From positions 17,130,650 through 17,194,649 of the forward strand of contig NC_134026.1 of NCBI RefSeq assembly GCF_964204645.1: a DNA stretch of 64,000 nucleotides. The letters run 5' to 3'. Position 1 is the stretch's first letter, and each line of letters opens with the position of its first letter. The translations under genes and the position numbers were made by a program. Below the pieces are notes generated by a model that saw only the letters and a list, made by a program, of their open reading frames with translations, had not been told where the DNA came from and searched no databases. This DNA comes from Tubulanus polymorphus. Its lineage: Eukaryota; Nemertea; Palaeonemertea; Tubulaniformes; Tubulanidae. Of this stretch, positions 19,985-32,812 are shown piece by piece.

Positions 19985-22900
19985 ATGCCAAATCGTTGTG
20001 TTTGCTTTGGGTGCGATTATTCGGATAGGGGTATATTATTTTTTCCGAAGAATCCTGTTCTTCGAGAAAAATGGGCTTCTTTTGTAGGTTTAAAGCGATT
20101 GAATTGGAGCGGCCCAACGTCGAATAGCGTCGTGTGTTACCGGCATTTTACCAACGATGATTTCGTTAATAAAATGCAGTATGATGCACAATTTGCAAAG
20201 AGGTAAGTTTCATTCAGTCATCTTAACATTTATTCGAGACATGGTTTGAGAATAATTATTGTATGGGCTTGAAAATCACTGTTAAAAGGGTCGCATTTTC
20301 AAGTCCAATTCAAATCAATAAAATTTATTTTTTCCACGCGCGGTATCCAATTCATAATTTTTTATGTCAAAATGCCGTTTAACTTTTGTTTGCTAAGCGT
20401 GATTGTAAAACCATGCCTTCTAGGTCAGCTTACATCGTGTGACAATAGAAACATCTTTTCATTGAACTACTACTATAGGCCACAGTGCATTGGCCATCGT
20501 ACAATAGGCTTTTATTGTCATTGTGAGTGCCTTACTTCACTCACTAACTACAATAACAAAATGAATATTTCACGAGCCTTGTGAATTAACGGTTGCCTTT
20601 TGCTTGAAATAGATTGTTGCTGAAACAAGGAGCCGTGCCATCGATCCACACTGTGATAGAAACCCCTGAATCTACATCTCAACCAGAGGATTTCTTCTCG
20701 CCACCACGAAAGCCTGGACGAAAAGTGTTTGAGAAGAGGGAGAGACGGCGAGTCATTGCTGAGACTGAGAGCCAGGTTTTGCATAATCTTCAACCAAATT
20801 TGGTAGAAGATTATGCAAAACCTGGTGAAGATGACGGCGGGGAAGTGTATGCGGAACCCGGTATCAAATCAGAGTTCGAGGCGACAAGAGAATTTGCTGT
20901 GCAGGCTGAACCGGATTGTAAATCTCGAGGTAGGATTTTCATGATGGTATGGTGTATCATTGTCATTCAGTTTTGAATATATCACTGTAATCATTGAATT
21001 TCATGTTATTTAATGATAATTTTTTCTAGGGATGCAAACGCTGAAAGAAACTGCACAGGTGAAGACCAAAATTGTGTACCGCATCAAACCTAAGATTATC
21101 TACAGAACGCCATTTAAGGCTCAGCGTTCAGTTGGAATCCAGGAAAATGCATTGAGTGAGTATTCTTTATTCAGTCTATATCGTATTATGGTACGGCTTG
21201 TATTATGGGGTTTTTTATGATATCATCTATTCTCCCTATCTATTTAATCCTACTACTGTGATTGGTCTGTTTTAGCCCGAAACATTGGTATTCAATGTAA
21301 GCGACCTGCTGAAGAACTTACAAATACCTCAAAAGCCATTTGTATTGGAGAAGAATCAGATTTAGGGAGTGACAGTGAAGATGATGACTATCATCCAGAT
21401 TCGGCAGAAGAGTCAGAGATGGACAGTGGCTCTGAGGATGATTCTGAAGGCAGAGTTATGTTTGAAGAAATGAGGTTAGTAAAGTATAATATTTTAATCA
21501 TGAATGATATTTTCCTTTCTTTTGTATAAAACTTCATTTATCATTGCAGTGATGAATCGGATAAGTCGTATAAAGACCAAACCAAGATTATTGTGTTCCA
21601 GTCAGCAATTCTGCAGCTGTTACAATACTGCCGGCGCTGTGGAAGAGAGAACCAAGTTTGGAAGAGGCACAGAGGAACAATGTTGACTGTCAGAACAGAT
21701 TGTTTGAATTGTGGTGAAACTACTGAATGGTCCAGCCAACCAACAGTTGCTCGAGGAATTCCTATATTGGATGTTTTAGTAAGTGCCATGGTTCTTTTAA
21801 CAGGAAGTTTGCCCACAAAAGTTTTTCGACTGTTCAAGTAAGTTGCAGTAAAAACAATACTTTCAGTCTAATCAAACATAATTTTTTAAAGTTATAAATG
21901 TAATGGTCAATCCAATTTCAGTTTCATGAATATAAAGGCTCAGAGTACCAGGACATATTTCCGGTACCAGAAAAACTATCTTCACGATGCTGTTTCATCT
22001 GTGTGGGAAGCAAGTAGATCGGCACTTGTCAACAAATTACCAGGGCCACGATTGCTTGCTGGTGATGGACGTTGCGATTCTATGGGTCATTCTGCTAAAT
22101 TTGGAAGTTACACTCTGATGGATTTAATAACTAACAAAGTGATCGCGTTTCAACTTGTTCAGGTATGTCAGAACCATAAAATCTTGCTTTTTCCTGAATT
22201 TAAAACAGAGAAAGGTTTACGTCTATCTTTGTTATTGATTTTTATAGTCGAATGAGGTAAAGAATTCAAATGCAATGGAATTGGAAGGCTTAAAGCGTTG
22301 CCGAATACAGATAGGAAACCTGTAAGTGATGGCATTTATTTCGGATATGCACATTCAAATTACTAAATGGACAAGGGAAGTTTGGAATGTAGCTCACTAT
22401 TATGACTGCTGGCACGTTGTTAAAAGTAAGTTCAAAAATTCTTTGTGTAGAATTTACATATCACTCACGGAATCAAAAATGAGACGAAATACTAATTTTT
22501 CATTTCAAGGTATAACTAAGAAACTAGAAATAATGTCAAGGAAAAAGGAATGTGAAGAAATCAAGGATTGGATAAAGTCAATAAAATGTCATTTGTACTG
22601 GTGCGCTGCATCATCATCACCCGGGGATAAAGAAGGCATCAGTAAAAAATGGTCATCAGCAGTCACACACATCCAAGACAATCATGAAGACTGCAGCCAT
22701 GAACCCATAACATCAGAAAAGAAATGGCTTTATCCAGGTAAGATATTATCTATTGCAACTACTGAATCAGAAATTATATCTAATTTCATGTGATGAAACA
22801 TTTGATGTACTATTTACAGGATCTTTGGTTGGTGATTCTATGCAAAAATATCTGACGAATACACGGGTTATAAATAAAGTGAAGATGATGTCACCATACG

Positions 22901-23479
22901 GCCAGACCAGTAAACTGGAGTGTCTTCACAGTTTATTCAATCATTTTGCCCCGAAGATGATTCAGTTTTCTTACAATGGAATGACAAGCAGGTAAGCAAA
23001 GTATATAACAATTGAGTGATTTCTATTTTTTCATACATATGTCCCTGCTAAGACTTATATCAATGTCTTATGTCTTCTCTTAGGTTACAAATAGCTGCCC
23101 TACATTTCAATGAGAATAGTGACAGAATACAAGGCACAAAGATTGATGGGACAAAAAAATATAGCATTGTCTATCCAAAATACAAGGACACCCACACATT
23201 ACGAAAACTACTCACTGATGCCACTTATGGTGAATATTAAAGTCATTAACTAAACTTATGTAAATAATTCATTACCAAACACATTGTTGGCTAACAGTGT
23301 TTTTTATTTCAGAATATGTCGACATTTGCTGGAACAAGATACTCGAGGACGTGGAAGAAGCAGATAGGCCGAGGAAAATAATCACAGTACCACCAAATCT
23401 CACATCAAACAAAGAAAAAATCACCAAAGAGGAAGCCATCGCAATGCACAGGACAAGATTCAAAAAAACTAATAGATGA
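19985..23479 (+). pseudogene. Kolobok-1 THAP-domain transposase, spliced, one nonsense codon
   Basis: Exon 1 (19985-20202) encodes a complete THAP DNA-binding domain (C-x4-C at the start, then C-x2-H). It ends at a good GTAAGT donor. Later exons lie near 20613-20929, 21030-21157, 21277-21475, 21551-21839, 21923-22162, 22248-22423, 22510-22737, 22820-22992, 23084-23231 and 23313-23479. The catalytic part includes a GDGRCDSMGHSAKFGSYTLMD block (first Asp) and a SDMHIQITKW block (second Asp). A TAA at 22321-22323 interrupts exon 7, so this copy is probably dead. It aligns throughout with the gene at 43605-46944. Confidence 0.85.
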
Positions 23480-24157
23480 TTGAATGGTAAGTCTCTTGAC
23501 ATTTGTATTGAAGGTATAATTTCATTTAAAATTGTAATACATGCACATGAAAACATGACAATTATATTGATTTTCTTAAAAAATACATTCTTTTTAGGTC
23601 TGCGGAAAAATGATGACCCGAAGTGATGATTTAATTCGAAAAATAATGTACGAAGAAATATATTTGAAATTTGGCCGTTCAAAGATACCGAGTACGTTTT
23701 ATTTCAACATCAGGAATCATGATATATCTTGTATTCGTTTTATAATTCAACCTAAAATATTTTTCATGTCTTTTTCAGGTGATAAAGACAAAATATCTAC
23801 ATTTGCATGGGAAGATTAATGGTGAAACTACAAGTCTAAGTGAAAGTTGTAGACACCAGTTCACTCAATAAATGATCTGTAGAAAATTGATAGGAAACTG
23901 AAAATAAAATTATTGATCTGCTTAAGCATAACAAAACTGCTCCTTACTTGAACAATTAATTGCGATCAGATGTTTAAATTAGAACTCAATGGATTGAAAG
24001 CAAAACGTTTTATACATTATAAATATGCAATAAAATTTATATTTTATATCTAAGCGATGTCATTGTTTTATTAAAATATCTGTAAGAAAAGCACAAGTTA
24101 AAAAGAATATATAAACATCGTTAGAATTTTTAAGTTGAATTCTTCTATTTTAATTCA

Positions 24158-25107
24158 TTATGGTCCATCAATCGACACATTACGAAATCCTTTATATACA
24201 TGGTCCTCCTCATAACCGTCCTCAGGGAAATGTGCGCGGATGCACGAAACGACACAAGCAGGCAAAATTCTCCTATTCTCCTTGCCCAAATATCCCCAAC
24301 ACCACCGAACAAATGATCTGTATGCTACATGTCTTAATTTCGCATTTGCTGGCCCTTCAAAACTTTTCCGTCCGTACTGCCGTTTGAATTCGGTCCACAT
24401 CAGCTGCAGGACCCAAGGGTTCAAACAGATCGAAGCGAAAGCTGCTGTGTCCGTCATGCAGGTCTCTTCATTTTGTCCGGACTCCTCCCAAACCCATTCC
24501 AGTCTTCTTTTCACGACATCAATCTCCATACAGCACACACACTCTTGCTCCGTCTCTAAGATCTGACAGTGTCCACATTGGCACCTAACAAGATTATCCA
24601 TAAAAATATGTTTAAGGTATGGATATAGGTATCTACTTGTTGTAAGCCTATGCTGATGCAATGCAGTGCAAGAATAGTCCAGCAGTGCCAGCACAACGAC
24701 GTTGAATCGCACTGAGCTTTTGAAACGAACATGATAAGATTCTCTCAACTTCGCCAACAAAGCTCAAAAACCTATAATTAAATCTACGGCTTAATGAATC
24801 TTAAAATATATATTTTTAAGTTAATTGTTATATGAACATACCACTGATTCAGATTATCCAGCTCCAAACGGTTTATTCGGCCTTCGTCGTCGTCTCCCTC
24901 TGCCTCCGGTCTGGGTCCATCGCCGTTTCGCTTCGGTTCTGCCTCTGGTTCGTATAAATACGGCCCGATCATTAATTCCTCTTCGTCACTTGTTTCCTGC
25001 CATTCAAAATCACTAAGCGATTCATCTGAATTTGATGCCGAAGTGGCATTAAATTCAGATGAATCGCTCCCATTGTCCGATTCTCTATTCATTTCTATAG
25101 ACGCCAT
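24158..25107 (-). CDS. P2X7 C-terminal-domain-like cysteine-rich protein of Kolobok-1
   Basis: A two-exon gene on the minus strand. Exon 1 (25107 to about 24843) gives an acidic Ser/Asp/Glu-rich N-terminus with an IGPYLYEPE motif and ends at a GTATGT donor. Exon 2 (about 24586 to 24158) encodes CQCGHC, ECVCCMEID, a CLNPWVLQ block, RHVAYRSFVRWCWGYLG and LPACVV..IR..FP. That pattern is the zinc-binding domain seen at the C-terminus of the P2X7 receptor, which also occurs in many stand-alone invertebrate genes. No break is visible. Kolobok-2 has the same gene in the same place, so it belongs to the transposon. Role unknown. Confidence 0.75.
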
Positions 25108-25425
25108 TATTGAGTCGCTGCCTTTAATGACGTAGTTCTATAAATAGCCCGCAGTACACGTGTTTTTCCGGAACGATGTAAACAAAACGAGGCGCGCGAA
25201 AATCAAAATCATCAAATATCATTATAAATTGAAATTTTTTCCGATCTTTCAAATTGTCAATCTCAATAGTATACTATAATGAATCATTTTATTCCAAAAG
25301 TAGAAAATTCTTGAAAAAGTGTCAGTTACCCTTTAAGTTTTGTAAAAGTGCATAGGTCTTCGTTTTAGTCATGCATAGTTTTAGTTTAGCAAATCGAATA
25401 TAATAGAAATCGCACATTTATAGAG

Positions 25426-28290
25426 CTGTTTTACATGATTGTGCCCACAGCTTAGGCCTACTGTAATTATATTAAGCCAATCAGATTCGCTTTTTCATTT
25501 TAGCCCTTTTTATTCCATTCATCCATGAAATTTTCGTCGGCAATGATACAACAGTAAACTTGTAACAAACCAGTGTGTAACAGGGTTCGTGCTGTAGCTG
25601 AGTCTAGTTATGCCATTGCAGTTTAGCTTAAAATATTCATATGAAATTTATCCGGATTTTCAGCTTTTCTGCTAGAATTCAAAGTCCCAATCACATTCAA
25701 TGTATTTTCTTCATTTTTATCATTAATCGTGTACAATAAATCAATACATCTGTGAGTTTGCCCGCCCCACAGTTTTTTTGGAGTATGCTCACTTCAATAT
25801 TTTGTCAGTTTGGTTTGTGTGCGATGTAAGATTCACGTAGGCCCCTATTTTCTCTGATGAAACGTTCTTTGGCGGCGGTAACTAGTGCCTTCATCATACT
25901 CCATCTCTCCATAGCTGCCTAGCCTAAACAATTACCGGTGTACAGTTTTCCTTTGACCTAGCCTCGATTTTCATGCCAGTCATAGGCAATGGAGTGAATT
26001 TAAATGCTGTAGTTTTCACATGGAAGGATTTCCAATTGAACGTATAAATCATACTTTGAGCATTATCCATTCTCAAATTTCAAAGTAGGCTATCCGAATT
26101 TTGAAAATGGACCTCGTTTAAATTTTTATCGGTTTTTTGAAAATCTGATTGCAAAATAGCAGATTTTAAGAGCCAGTCAGAGGGCAAAGTCTCCATCTAG
26201 AATCTGCAGAAATCAGCAGTGTTTCACGTGACCCTGTGGTATCGGCTACTGTTTTTACTTCAGGATTTTATTTTTAAATTAAAAATTGAATCCCAAGATC
26301 GATTCCTGTAAAATCCTGATTTGGTTTTTGGGAGTTCTTAAATGCACTACAAAAATATCGCAGACAATTGTGCAAGGGTTGGGAAAAATTGCTTTGTATC
26401 AAATCGGCGATAGGCATGGATGGCCTTGATGTGCTCATTAGTCAAGGTGCTTGTATTGCAAATGCAATCAGATTCTATGCAAGGGAAAATCCAATCCAAT
26501 TTTATTTTATTGAACAAAACCTCATCCATTCCGAATTTCCTTTCATTACATTCAAATAAATGAGATGAAGGAAGAAGTTTGATCTGAAGTATTAGTTGCT
26601 GCCATCTTCCTGTCAATGTTACTTGAAAAAAAGATTATTGTACTGTGTAAATTTCATGTGAGCTGATTAATATTATGTTAATATGAACAAGAAAGAAATT
26701 CTAGAAATGGGCTTGCTGACATGGTTGTACTGAAAGCTGGCTTGGTGGTTTTGTATTTCTGTAGTAGAATTAATCGAACTTTGAACTGATTATTTTTAAA
26801 GAGCCAAGAGATCGGTGTTGTCGGTGTTACATCACTACATGAAATGTTACACACGGGGACTGGGAATCGGAATGGTTTTATTGTAGACGTGGACCAAGTT
26901 AGTGCAAGCTTTTGGATAGTTGTTATTTGAATATTGTATTGTTGATAATTGCTAGATTACTTATCGGATTGTGTTGAAATGATTTTGCATAGAAACATTT
27001 ACAACTGAAAGAAAAAGTGACTAACTCGAGTGACTTCAGGTGAAGAGAAGCGAACACGAAAATAGATAGGAGCCACGATTTTTCTTTTTGAAATAATAAA
27101 GACATTAAGCAAGAATAAGTTGCACTTCCTTCAAATGACAATCCACTACGATCATCCGATTAAGTTTATTGCCACCATAGACTACCGCCCCCTGGCTCTT
27201 TGGAGACAGGGAACCAGTCTTCAATTCAATTCAGAATCTATTTTACCAAAAAGCGGTTTTTAAGTTTTAGATATTTAAACTGAAAAAATATAGATGTTCA
27301 TACAGAGATATTTCAAATAGCCGCTAACGCAAGCACCCAATGAAAGTAAAAGAAAAAGAAAATTAAAATAATTTTTCAAAAACGTGAAAGTAAATATTTT
27401 ATTGTGAAATTTTAATTGTGTCAATAAAGAATGAATTGAATTGTCGACAGCACTATGCCGCGCATGAATACCAATTTCAAGACTGATCACGCACGCTCAA
27501 CCAAGGTTGGTATGCGCTGCTGAAATAACAAAAACGAATAAACAAAATCATAAAACAATGAAAACGACAACGGATATAGCCAATATACGAAAGGAACCTA
27601 GATTTTATTACTGCATTAAATGTGTGTAAATATCAGACCCCAAGAAAGTTTCTAACGAAAGTTATCGACTCCCCAAGCAAGTTATCAATCCGTGTGATAG
27701 CAATATGGGCTTGCAAGCATGCAAGCCCACGAAAATCCATTGCATTGCGATTCACAAAAGAATATTACTGGCTAAAGTGCCCCGTGGGGCCGATGTGTCT
27801 TATTATTGCATCAATGAAGTCAATTTCAGATTAAAAAATCCTTATATTATATAAATGATAATGAATAATCATAAATCAAGTTTTATTTTTACAAATCAAT
27901 TCAACTCGTTTAAAATCTCATAGGGCTTAGAGAATTTTGAAATGAAAAACAAAGTATCGTAATCGATGCCATATGCTGTGTTATATGCAGACTGAGGCAA
28001 TCAATTCAGTACTTAAGTAAGGCCACACAAAGAAATACCCTAGTTTCTCGTCAGATTATCATTTTTTTCCTGGAAACTGAAAGTGACGAGGCCTGGCAAA
28101 TTTAATTTTTTTTTGCTTTTTGAAATAAAAAAGGTGAACTAAAAAGGGAAGTTTTAAATGCAAAAAAACTATTCAACTTTAAGGAGCTCCCTAAACCTAT
28201 AAAATCAAGTATATGATACATTTAATTGAAACTGAGACAATCATTTTCGGTATTTTCACGCTTCCTCGAAATGAAGTACGATGAAAGGAA
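25426..28290. other. No gene recognised
   Basis: Non-coding by my reading: only short ORFs without homology or splice support. It begins with the tail of the satellite-like repeat interrupted by Kolobok-1. I see no further terminal repeats that I can define in this interval. Confidence 0.5.
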
Positions 28291-28302
28291 CCTGCCGCTG
28301 TT

Positions 28303-28524
28303 AACGAATAAAAACCCACAATAGAATTTGTAGTAACAATTTATTTCCTCACAGTTTTGAGGTTAAGACTAAACCTCATCTTCAGAGGAACAAAAATACT
28401 ATGTATTTTTGGAGATGAGGTTTAATTTTAACCTCAAAACTGTTAGGAAACAAATTGTTTCTACAAATCTACTGTGGGTTTTTATTCGTTAACTACGTAT
28501 ACTGAGATTTAGATCAGTTCACCA
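28303..28524. mobile_element. Penelope-like remnant with inverted arms and 11-bp duplications
   Basis: The interval is flanked by perfect copies of CTGCCGCTGTT (28292-28302 and 28525-28535). Arms of about 80 bp (AACGAATAAAAACCCACA... and its inverse ...TGTGGGTTTTTATTCGTTAA) enclose a short loop, followed by a tail with CAGTTCACCA. The same plan, inverted arms plus a tail with GTTCACCA and a long perfect duplication, is seen for the element at 42887-50816. Confidence 0.7.
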
Positions 28525-29051
28525 CTGCCGCTGTTGTTAATGCCAGAGTAAAATGCGGATAACCAATACGTAAAGGATGAGCATATAAACGCCCTCAGAA
28601 AAAACACTGTCGTACACTATAGCCTTCGGTACAGCTATGCGGGCGAGCGGGTTTTGATTTTTATTTTTAAAAAAGTTGATTGATTCTTTGCCGATTAGAT
28701 ACTTTTTTATGATGCAGGTGGCATTTGACTTTCTTGACAAACTATGGTTTTTTTGTGTGGCTAAATGATGTATGTATATGCACCCTAGGTTAAACATATA
28801 ACAGTCATTGTCACTATCAATAAGTAATATGTCTGTATATATTGTACTAACTTTCTTATCTGTGCTATTCTAATAAGTCTTCAGTTATGAGTAAAACGTC
28901 TCTCAAACGTTGGCGGCGTGTTGACAGCATTTTACGTCGTGATTTGATTGCCAACAATGATAACAATGATGATGCTATACTGCGGTCATCCGATGATGAT
29001 TTTATAGTTGGAAATGATCAGCCTGTTCTGTAGTACTCATATTCTGACTCA

Positions 29052-29131
29052 GATGTTGTTGAAGATAATGATGATGATGGTGATGATGGTGATGATCATG
29101 ATGATGATGACGATGATGACAATGATGGTGA
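29052..29131. repeat. GAT/GAC trinucleotide repeat
   Basis: An imperfect (GATGAT)n run that encodes an aspartate tract inside the decayed transposase. Confidence 0.85.
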
Positions 29132-30744
29132 ATCATATTCGAGCTTATCTGATAACGATCAAAATGAAAACAACAATGAAGATGATGCAGGTCCATCTTT
29201 TCGAGATAAATTAGCGATGTGGGCAGTCAAAAATAGAATTAAACGCACTGCTGGTAATGAACTATTGGGAATTCTGCGTGAATCTGGACATGGACTTCCT
29301 GGAGACCTTCGTTCTCTACTAGAAACGCCAAGAAAGGTCACCCACGAAGAAAAATGTGGTAGAAGATATATTTACTTTGGTCTGGAATGTGGTATAAAAA
29401 ATGCCTATCCGAAATAGAAAATTTAACCACAAACTCAATTTGTTAACGTAGATGGCATTACATGAAACAAGTCTACCAATACTCAATTTTGGCCAATCCT
29501 AGGCATGTTTAACCGATGTGAACCATTCATTGTGGCTTTGTTTTATGGGACCCAGAAGCCGAATAATGTAGATGATATTTCCATGATTTTCTTGAAGAAT
29601 AGTCAGCGTTGAAGGATACAGGAGTTATGTATAATGATAATTTGTACCATATATCCAAAACTGTTTTTGTGTGTGATGCACCTGCACGTGCATTTATCAA
29701 ATGTAAAGTTAGACATGCTGGGTATTTTGCTTGCGGTGTGAAATCAAGGGTGAATATAAATCTGGAAGAGTTGTCTTTTCTAGTCAAGAAACAATTGAAA
29801 AGAGGACAGTGGACAAATTCAATTCAATGGTACATGAGGACCATCGGGCACATGGAAGATCCCCAATCATTGATGCTGGGATTAACTGTAATGACAATTT
29901 TCCGCTTGATTACATGCACATTGCATGTTTGGGTGTAGTAAAGTTGAAAATATGTAGTATGTTGAAATATTTGAAAAGGGGTCCTCAGTTAGTGCATCTC
30001 TCAGTGAGGCAAATCAATCTCATATCTGATTCATTTAAGTCATTTCGTCTCAAAATTCCATCAGAATTTGCACGTCTGTCGAGAGTTTTGGATGAAATCG
30101 AAAGGTGGAAAGCCGCCGTATTCCGCCAATTTATTCTTTATACTGGACCAGTTGCGCTAAAGAACGTTCTGAAACGACCACTGTATGAAAATTTTTTGTC
30201 ATTAACTATTGCCTTATCAATCCTGTTAAATGAAGATGAGCTGGTACGAAATGCGTACATTGGATATGCCCAGGATCTTCTGCGTTTTTTCACGGAATGG
30301 GCAGAGAATCTCTACAGTGATGTTTTTATGTCAATAAATGTGCACAGTATACGGCATCTAAGTGATGAATGTGTGAATTTGAATTGTTCGCTCCGCTTTT
30401 CCCTTTGAGAATTACCTACAATGTTTGAAAAAATCTGTCAGAAATGCAAATGGACCGCTTGTGCAGGTTTCAAAACGCTTAAAGGAGAGAGAAAAAAGAG
30501 GTGTTCAATTAAAACGGAAAGAAATATCTACTAAGATAACTACACAAGAAAAAGATCGGTATTACTTAGTCGGTGATGATGAATACGCTGCTGTGGAAGA
30601 AATACGTCCTAATAGGCATGTGTTATGCCGTCCATGTAAGCAACAGGACGAGCTTTTTTTATCACAGTGTGATTCGAAACTATTAAATGTAGTTTTCTTA
30701 AGAAATAGGAATCGACATACACGTAGAGTATGCACTGTCAAACA

Positions 30745-31070
30745 CATCCTCGCTTGCCAGGGGTCAGGTATCACTCCCGAACTCGCTTCCACCAGCCCCC
30801 TGGCCTCGCGGAGCGTGATTCCATTACTGGCGCTATAGCGATTCACGTCATATATCGATTTGCGAAATACTTCCTTGTTCAGTAAAACGTTCGGTGATTG
30901 GTCTATTTAAAGGGAAAACCAATAGAAGCCTAAAGTCGTTTGTTACAAGCGCCGTGATTGGTACGACCGGATTCTGGTCGGCTAGTAACGACTCCAACGA
31001 CTCGTGAGGTCAAGGGGTTCGGCGAACAGCTTTAGCGTAGTGGGTTCGAATCCCTTGACGGGTGAAGATG
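30745..31070. repeat. 326-bp repeat with tRNA-like A/B-box end, copy 2
   Basis: Nearly identical to 17107-17430. It is flanked by perfect 9-bp duplications TGTCAAACA (30736-30744 and 31071-31079), so it inserted into the transposase pseudogene. It has the same GTCAAGG...CCTTGAC stem around a back-to-back TAGCGTAGTGG / GGTTCGAATCC pair near its end. Confidence 0.85.
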
Positions 31071-31221
31071 TGTCAAACAAGGTCATGTGTCTACCTCACG
31101 ACGATGGTTATGTCATGGTTCCATAACTTCATCGAGCCTTTGAGTAAGAATGCACTTATCTAACAGGTTATTTGTGTACTACTGATATATGTCAGCCCTT
31201 TTAGAAAATCTAAAAAAGTGA

Positions 31222-31291
31222 TATAGTTATCTAAGATGAAGTTTGATAACAGTATACATACTATTATCAAACTTCATCTTAGATAACTATA
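31222..31291. repeat. Perfect 28-bp-arm hairpin
   Basis: TATAGTTATCTAAGATGAAG continues with TTTGATAA and is followed, after a loop of about 14 bases, by its exact inverse complement. It could be a minimal inverted-repeat transposon or a small-RNA precursor. No flanking duplication is obvious. Confidence 0.8.
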
Positions 31292-31853
31292 CTAATACAA
31301 ATAAGTTTATTGTTGATGATTATGATATTAAGGAATAATATTTTGAACATATCACTTATCAAATTGAATTTACCAGCAATCAAACTATAGCCGATGTGTT
31401 GATGACCCCTCATCTAAAAAATTACTTATCAAAAAGTACATGAACATTTATCAAATTGAAAATGGAGTCATGAAATAATATGTTTAATTATACGAAATGA
31501 AATAACTCATTTTAAAAATGGAAATTTTATTTTTCCTTGATCGTCTTAAAAACCTGCTTGCGCGCCTAGAACTAACAGCTGTTGGCGTGCCCTGACAAAT
31601 ACGTATCTTAACACAGTCAACCTCACGTAAGTCTTCCAAGTTGGGGCCAATCAAATTTATTCGACTGACACAATGTATAACTGGTGACTAAGTCAACAGA
31701 GGAATTCTTGCAAAATTTACGACGTACAAATTATTATACTTTCATATTAACATTAACTGTTGCATAGCCACACGTTTAAAGTGTAGACTTCACCTGAGCT
31801 GTATTTATTTTACTTCTTTCTAACCATTCATATTTATTGGGAAAAAAGCAAAT

Positions 31854-32162
31854 ATGGACTACGGATCAACCTTGCAAAGCGCCCAAGTGACATTGTACGC
31901 AAGACTTATGAGCGTGCCAGTAATCAATAGACTACGTGACCTTTTCAGATATTTATCTTGTGTCGTTTATATTCCTGCTGTAGAATATTTGTACGCTGTG
32001 TTTCAGATGGTGAACTGGGTTAGATATGTACGGCAGGAAGGAAGTCGAGCAGAAGAAGGAGTAGCCCCAGAGAAGTGGATAGTGGCTGATAATCTTGTTT
32101 GGCCCAATAAGATTGATGCCACAAAAGAGTTAGATTCAATGGCCACCCCAACAGATAAATAG
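31854..32162 (+). CDS. Unassigned 102-aa ORF
   Basis: An ATG-to-stop frame, MDYGSTLQ to TPTDK, of 102 residues. It has an amphipathic or hydrophobic middle (SVPVINRLRDLFRYLSCVVYIPAVEYLYAVF in several pieces) and a charged C-terminus. A possible TATTTATT-rich leader lies upstream. I recognise no family. It is the best candidate for a small host gene or exon in the window, but a chance ORF is not excluded. It lies between the decayed CACTA-type transposase and the Helentron. Confidence 0.35.
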   Translation: MDYGSTLQSAQVTLYARLMSVPVINRLRDLFRYLSCVVYIPAVEYLYAVFQMVNWVRYVRQEGSRAEEGVAPEKWIVADNLVWPNKIDATKELDSMATPTDK

Positions 32163-32812
32163 CGAAAATTTCCATTAGTTAAAATAAGTCGAGTAAGTCG
32201 AGTAAGTAAAATCTTCTGTGCCCAGGTTTCATACATTTCGTGTATCTATGGGTGTGAAATAGGATAAATATCATTGTTGAAGCCAGTTGGGAAGAGCATG
32301 AAATTGTTGGCAGGGCTTGCTCTACTTATCGATGAGTCCCTAAAACTCCTTGATTCCCCAAACACTTCTAAACTAGAAATGGTTTTAAAGGTTTTTGAAA
32401 CTCCTTTATTTTGGCAAAATGCCCAAAACTCCTTCAATTTTTAGAAAGCAATTGGAAATGTTAGTAGTTGTATGCCCAAATCGATACAGTCAATTGGCAC
32501 CAGGATTCTTTACCATTACCGAATCAAAAACTGGTTTTTGGTAGTGTTAAGTCTAACAAAATGCTACCTTGTATTTCCTGATTGTCCACGTCACTTCTAT
32601 ACACCACAATGAAATTTATAATCAGGCCAGTTCTGTAGCTGCTGGTTATGTCATTGTAAGCTTTATCGTGATTTAGAAAAAAAAATTAACAGGGATGGGA
32701 ATTTCCTGCGGATTTCGGTTCCAAAAGATATTGAAGTTTTCATGAAAATTGCTCCATAATACTTAACGTGTAGAATTCTATTTTAATAAATTCACTTTTG
32801 CATGGTTTGCAG

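Larger units (their letters stand above)
19701..25332 (+). mobile_element. Kolobok-1 DNA transposon (TTAA duplications)
   Basis: The ends are AGGGTAAGTGACACTTTT and its inverse AAAAGTGTCAGTTACCCT, flanked on both sides by TTAA (19697-19700 and 25333-25336). The interrupted satellite-like sequence rejoins cleanly when compared with 17035-17095. It carries a plus-strand THAP transposase gene and a minus-strand cysteine-rich gene, convergent. THAP domain plus TTAA target is diagnostic of the Kolobok superfamily. Confidence 0.9.
28887..31135 (+). pseudogene. CACTA/EnSpm-type transposase domain protein, decayed
   Basis: It starts MSKTSLKRWRR, then has an Asp-rich stretch encoded by a GAT repeat (29052-29131). 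The middle and C-terminal parts carry YKSGRVVF, SPIIDAGI, FPLDYMHIACLGVVK, a WKAAVFRQFILYTGPV block and a VHSIRHLSDE block. This order fits the metazoan EnSpm/CACTA-type transposase-domain family. Breaks: TAG at about 29032, several stops between 29415 and 29600, frameshifts near 29760 and 30405. A 326-bp repeat with 9-bp duplications interrupts the C-terminus at 30745, and the last codons (CLPHDDGYVMVP) resume at about 31080. Confidence 0.7.

Noticed and set aside
29002-29214. His-rich and Met-rich ORFs on both strands
   Set aside because: Produced by the GAT trinucleotide repeat; only the Asp-rich frame fits the transposase.
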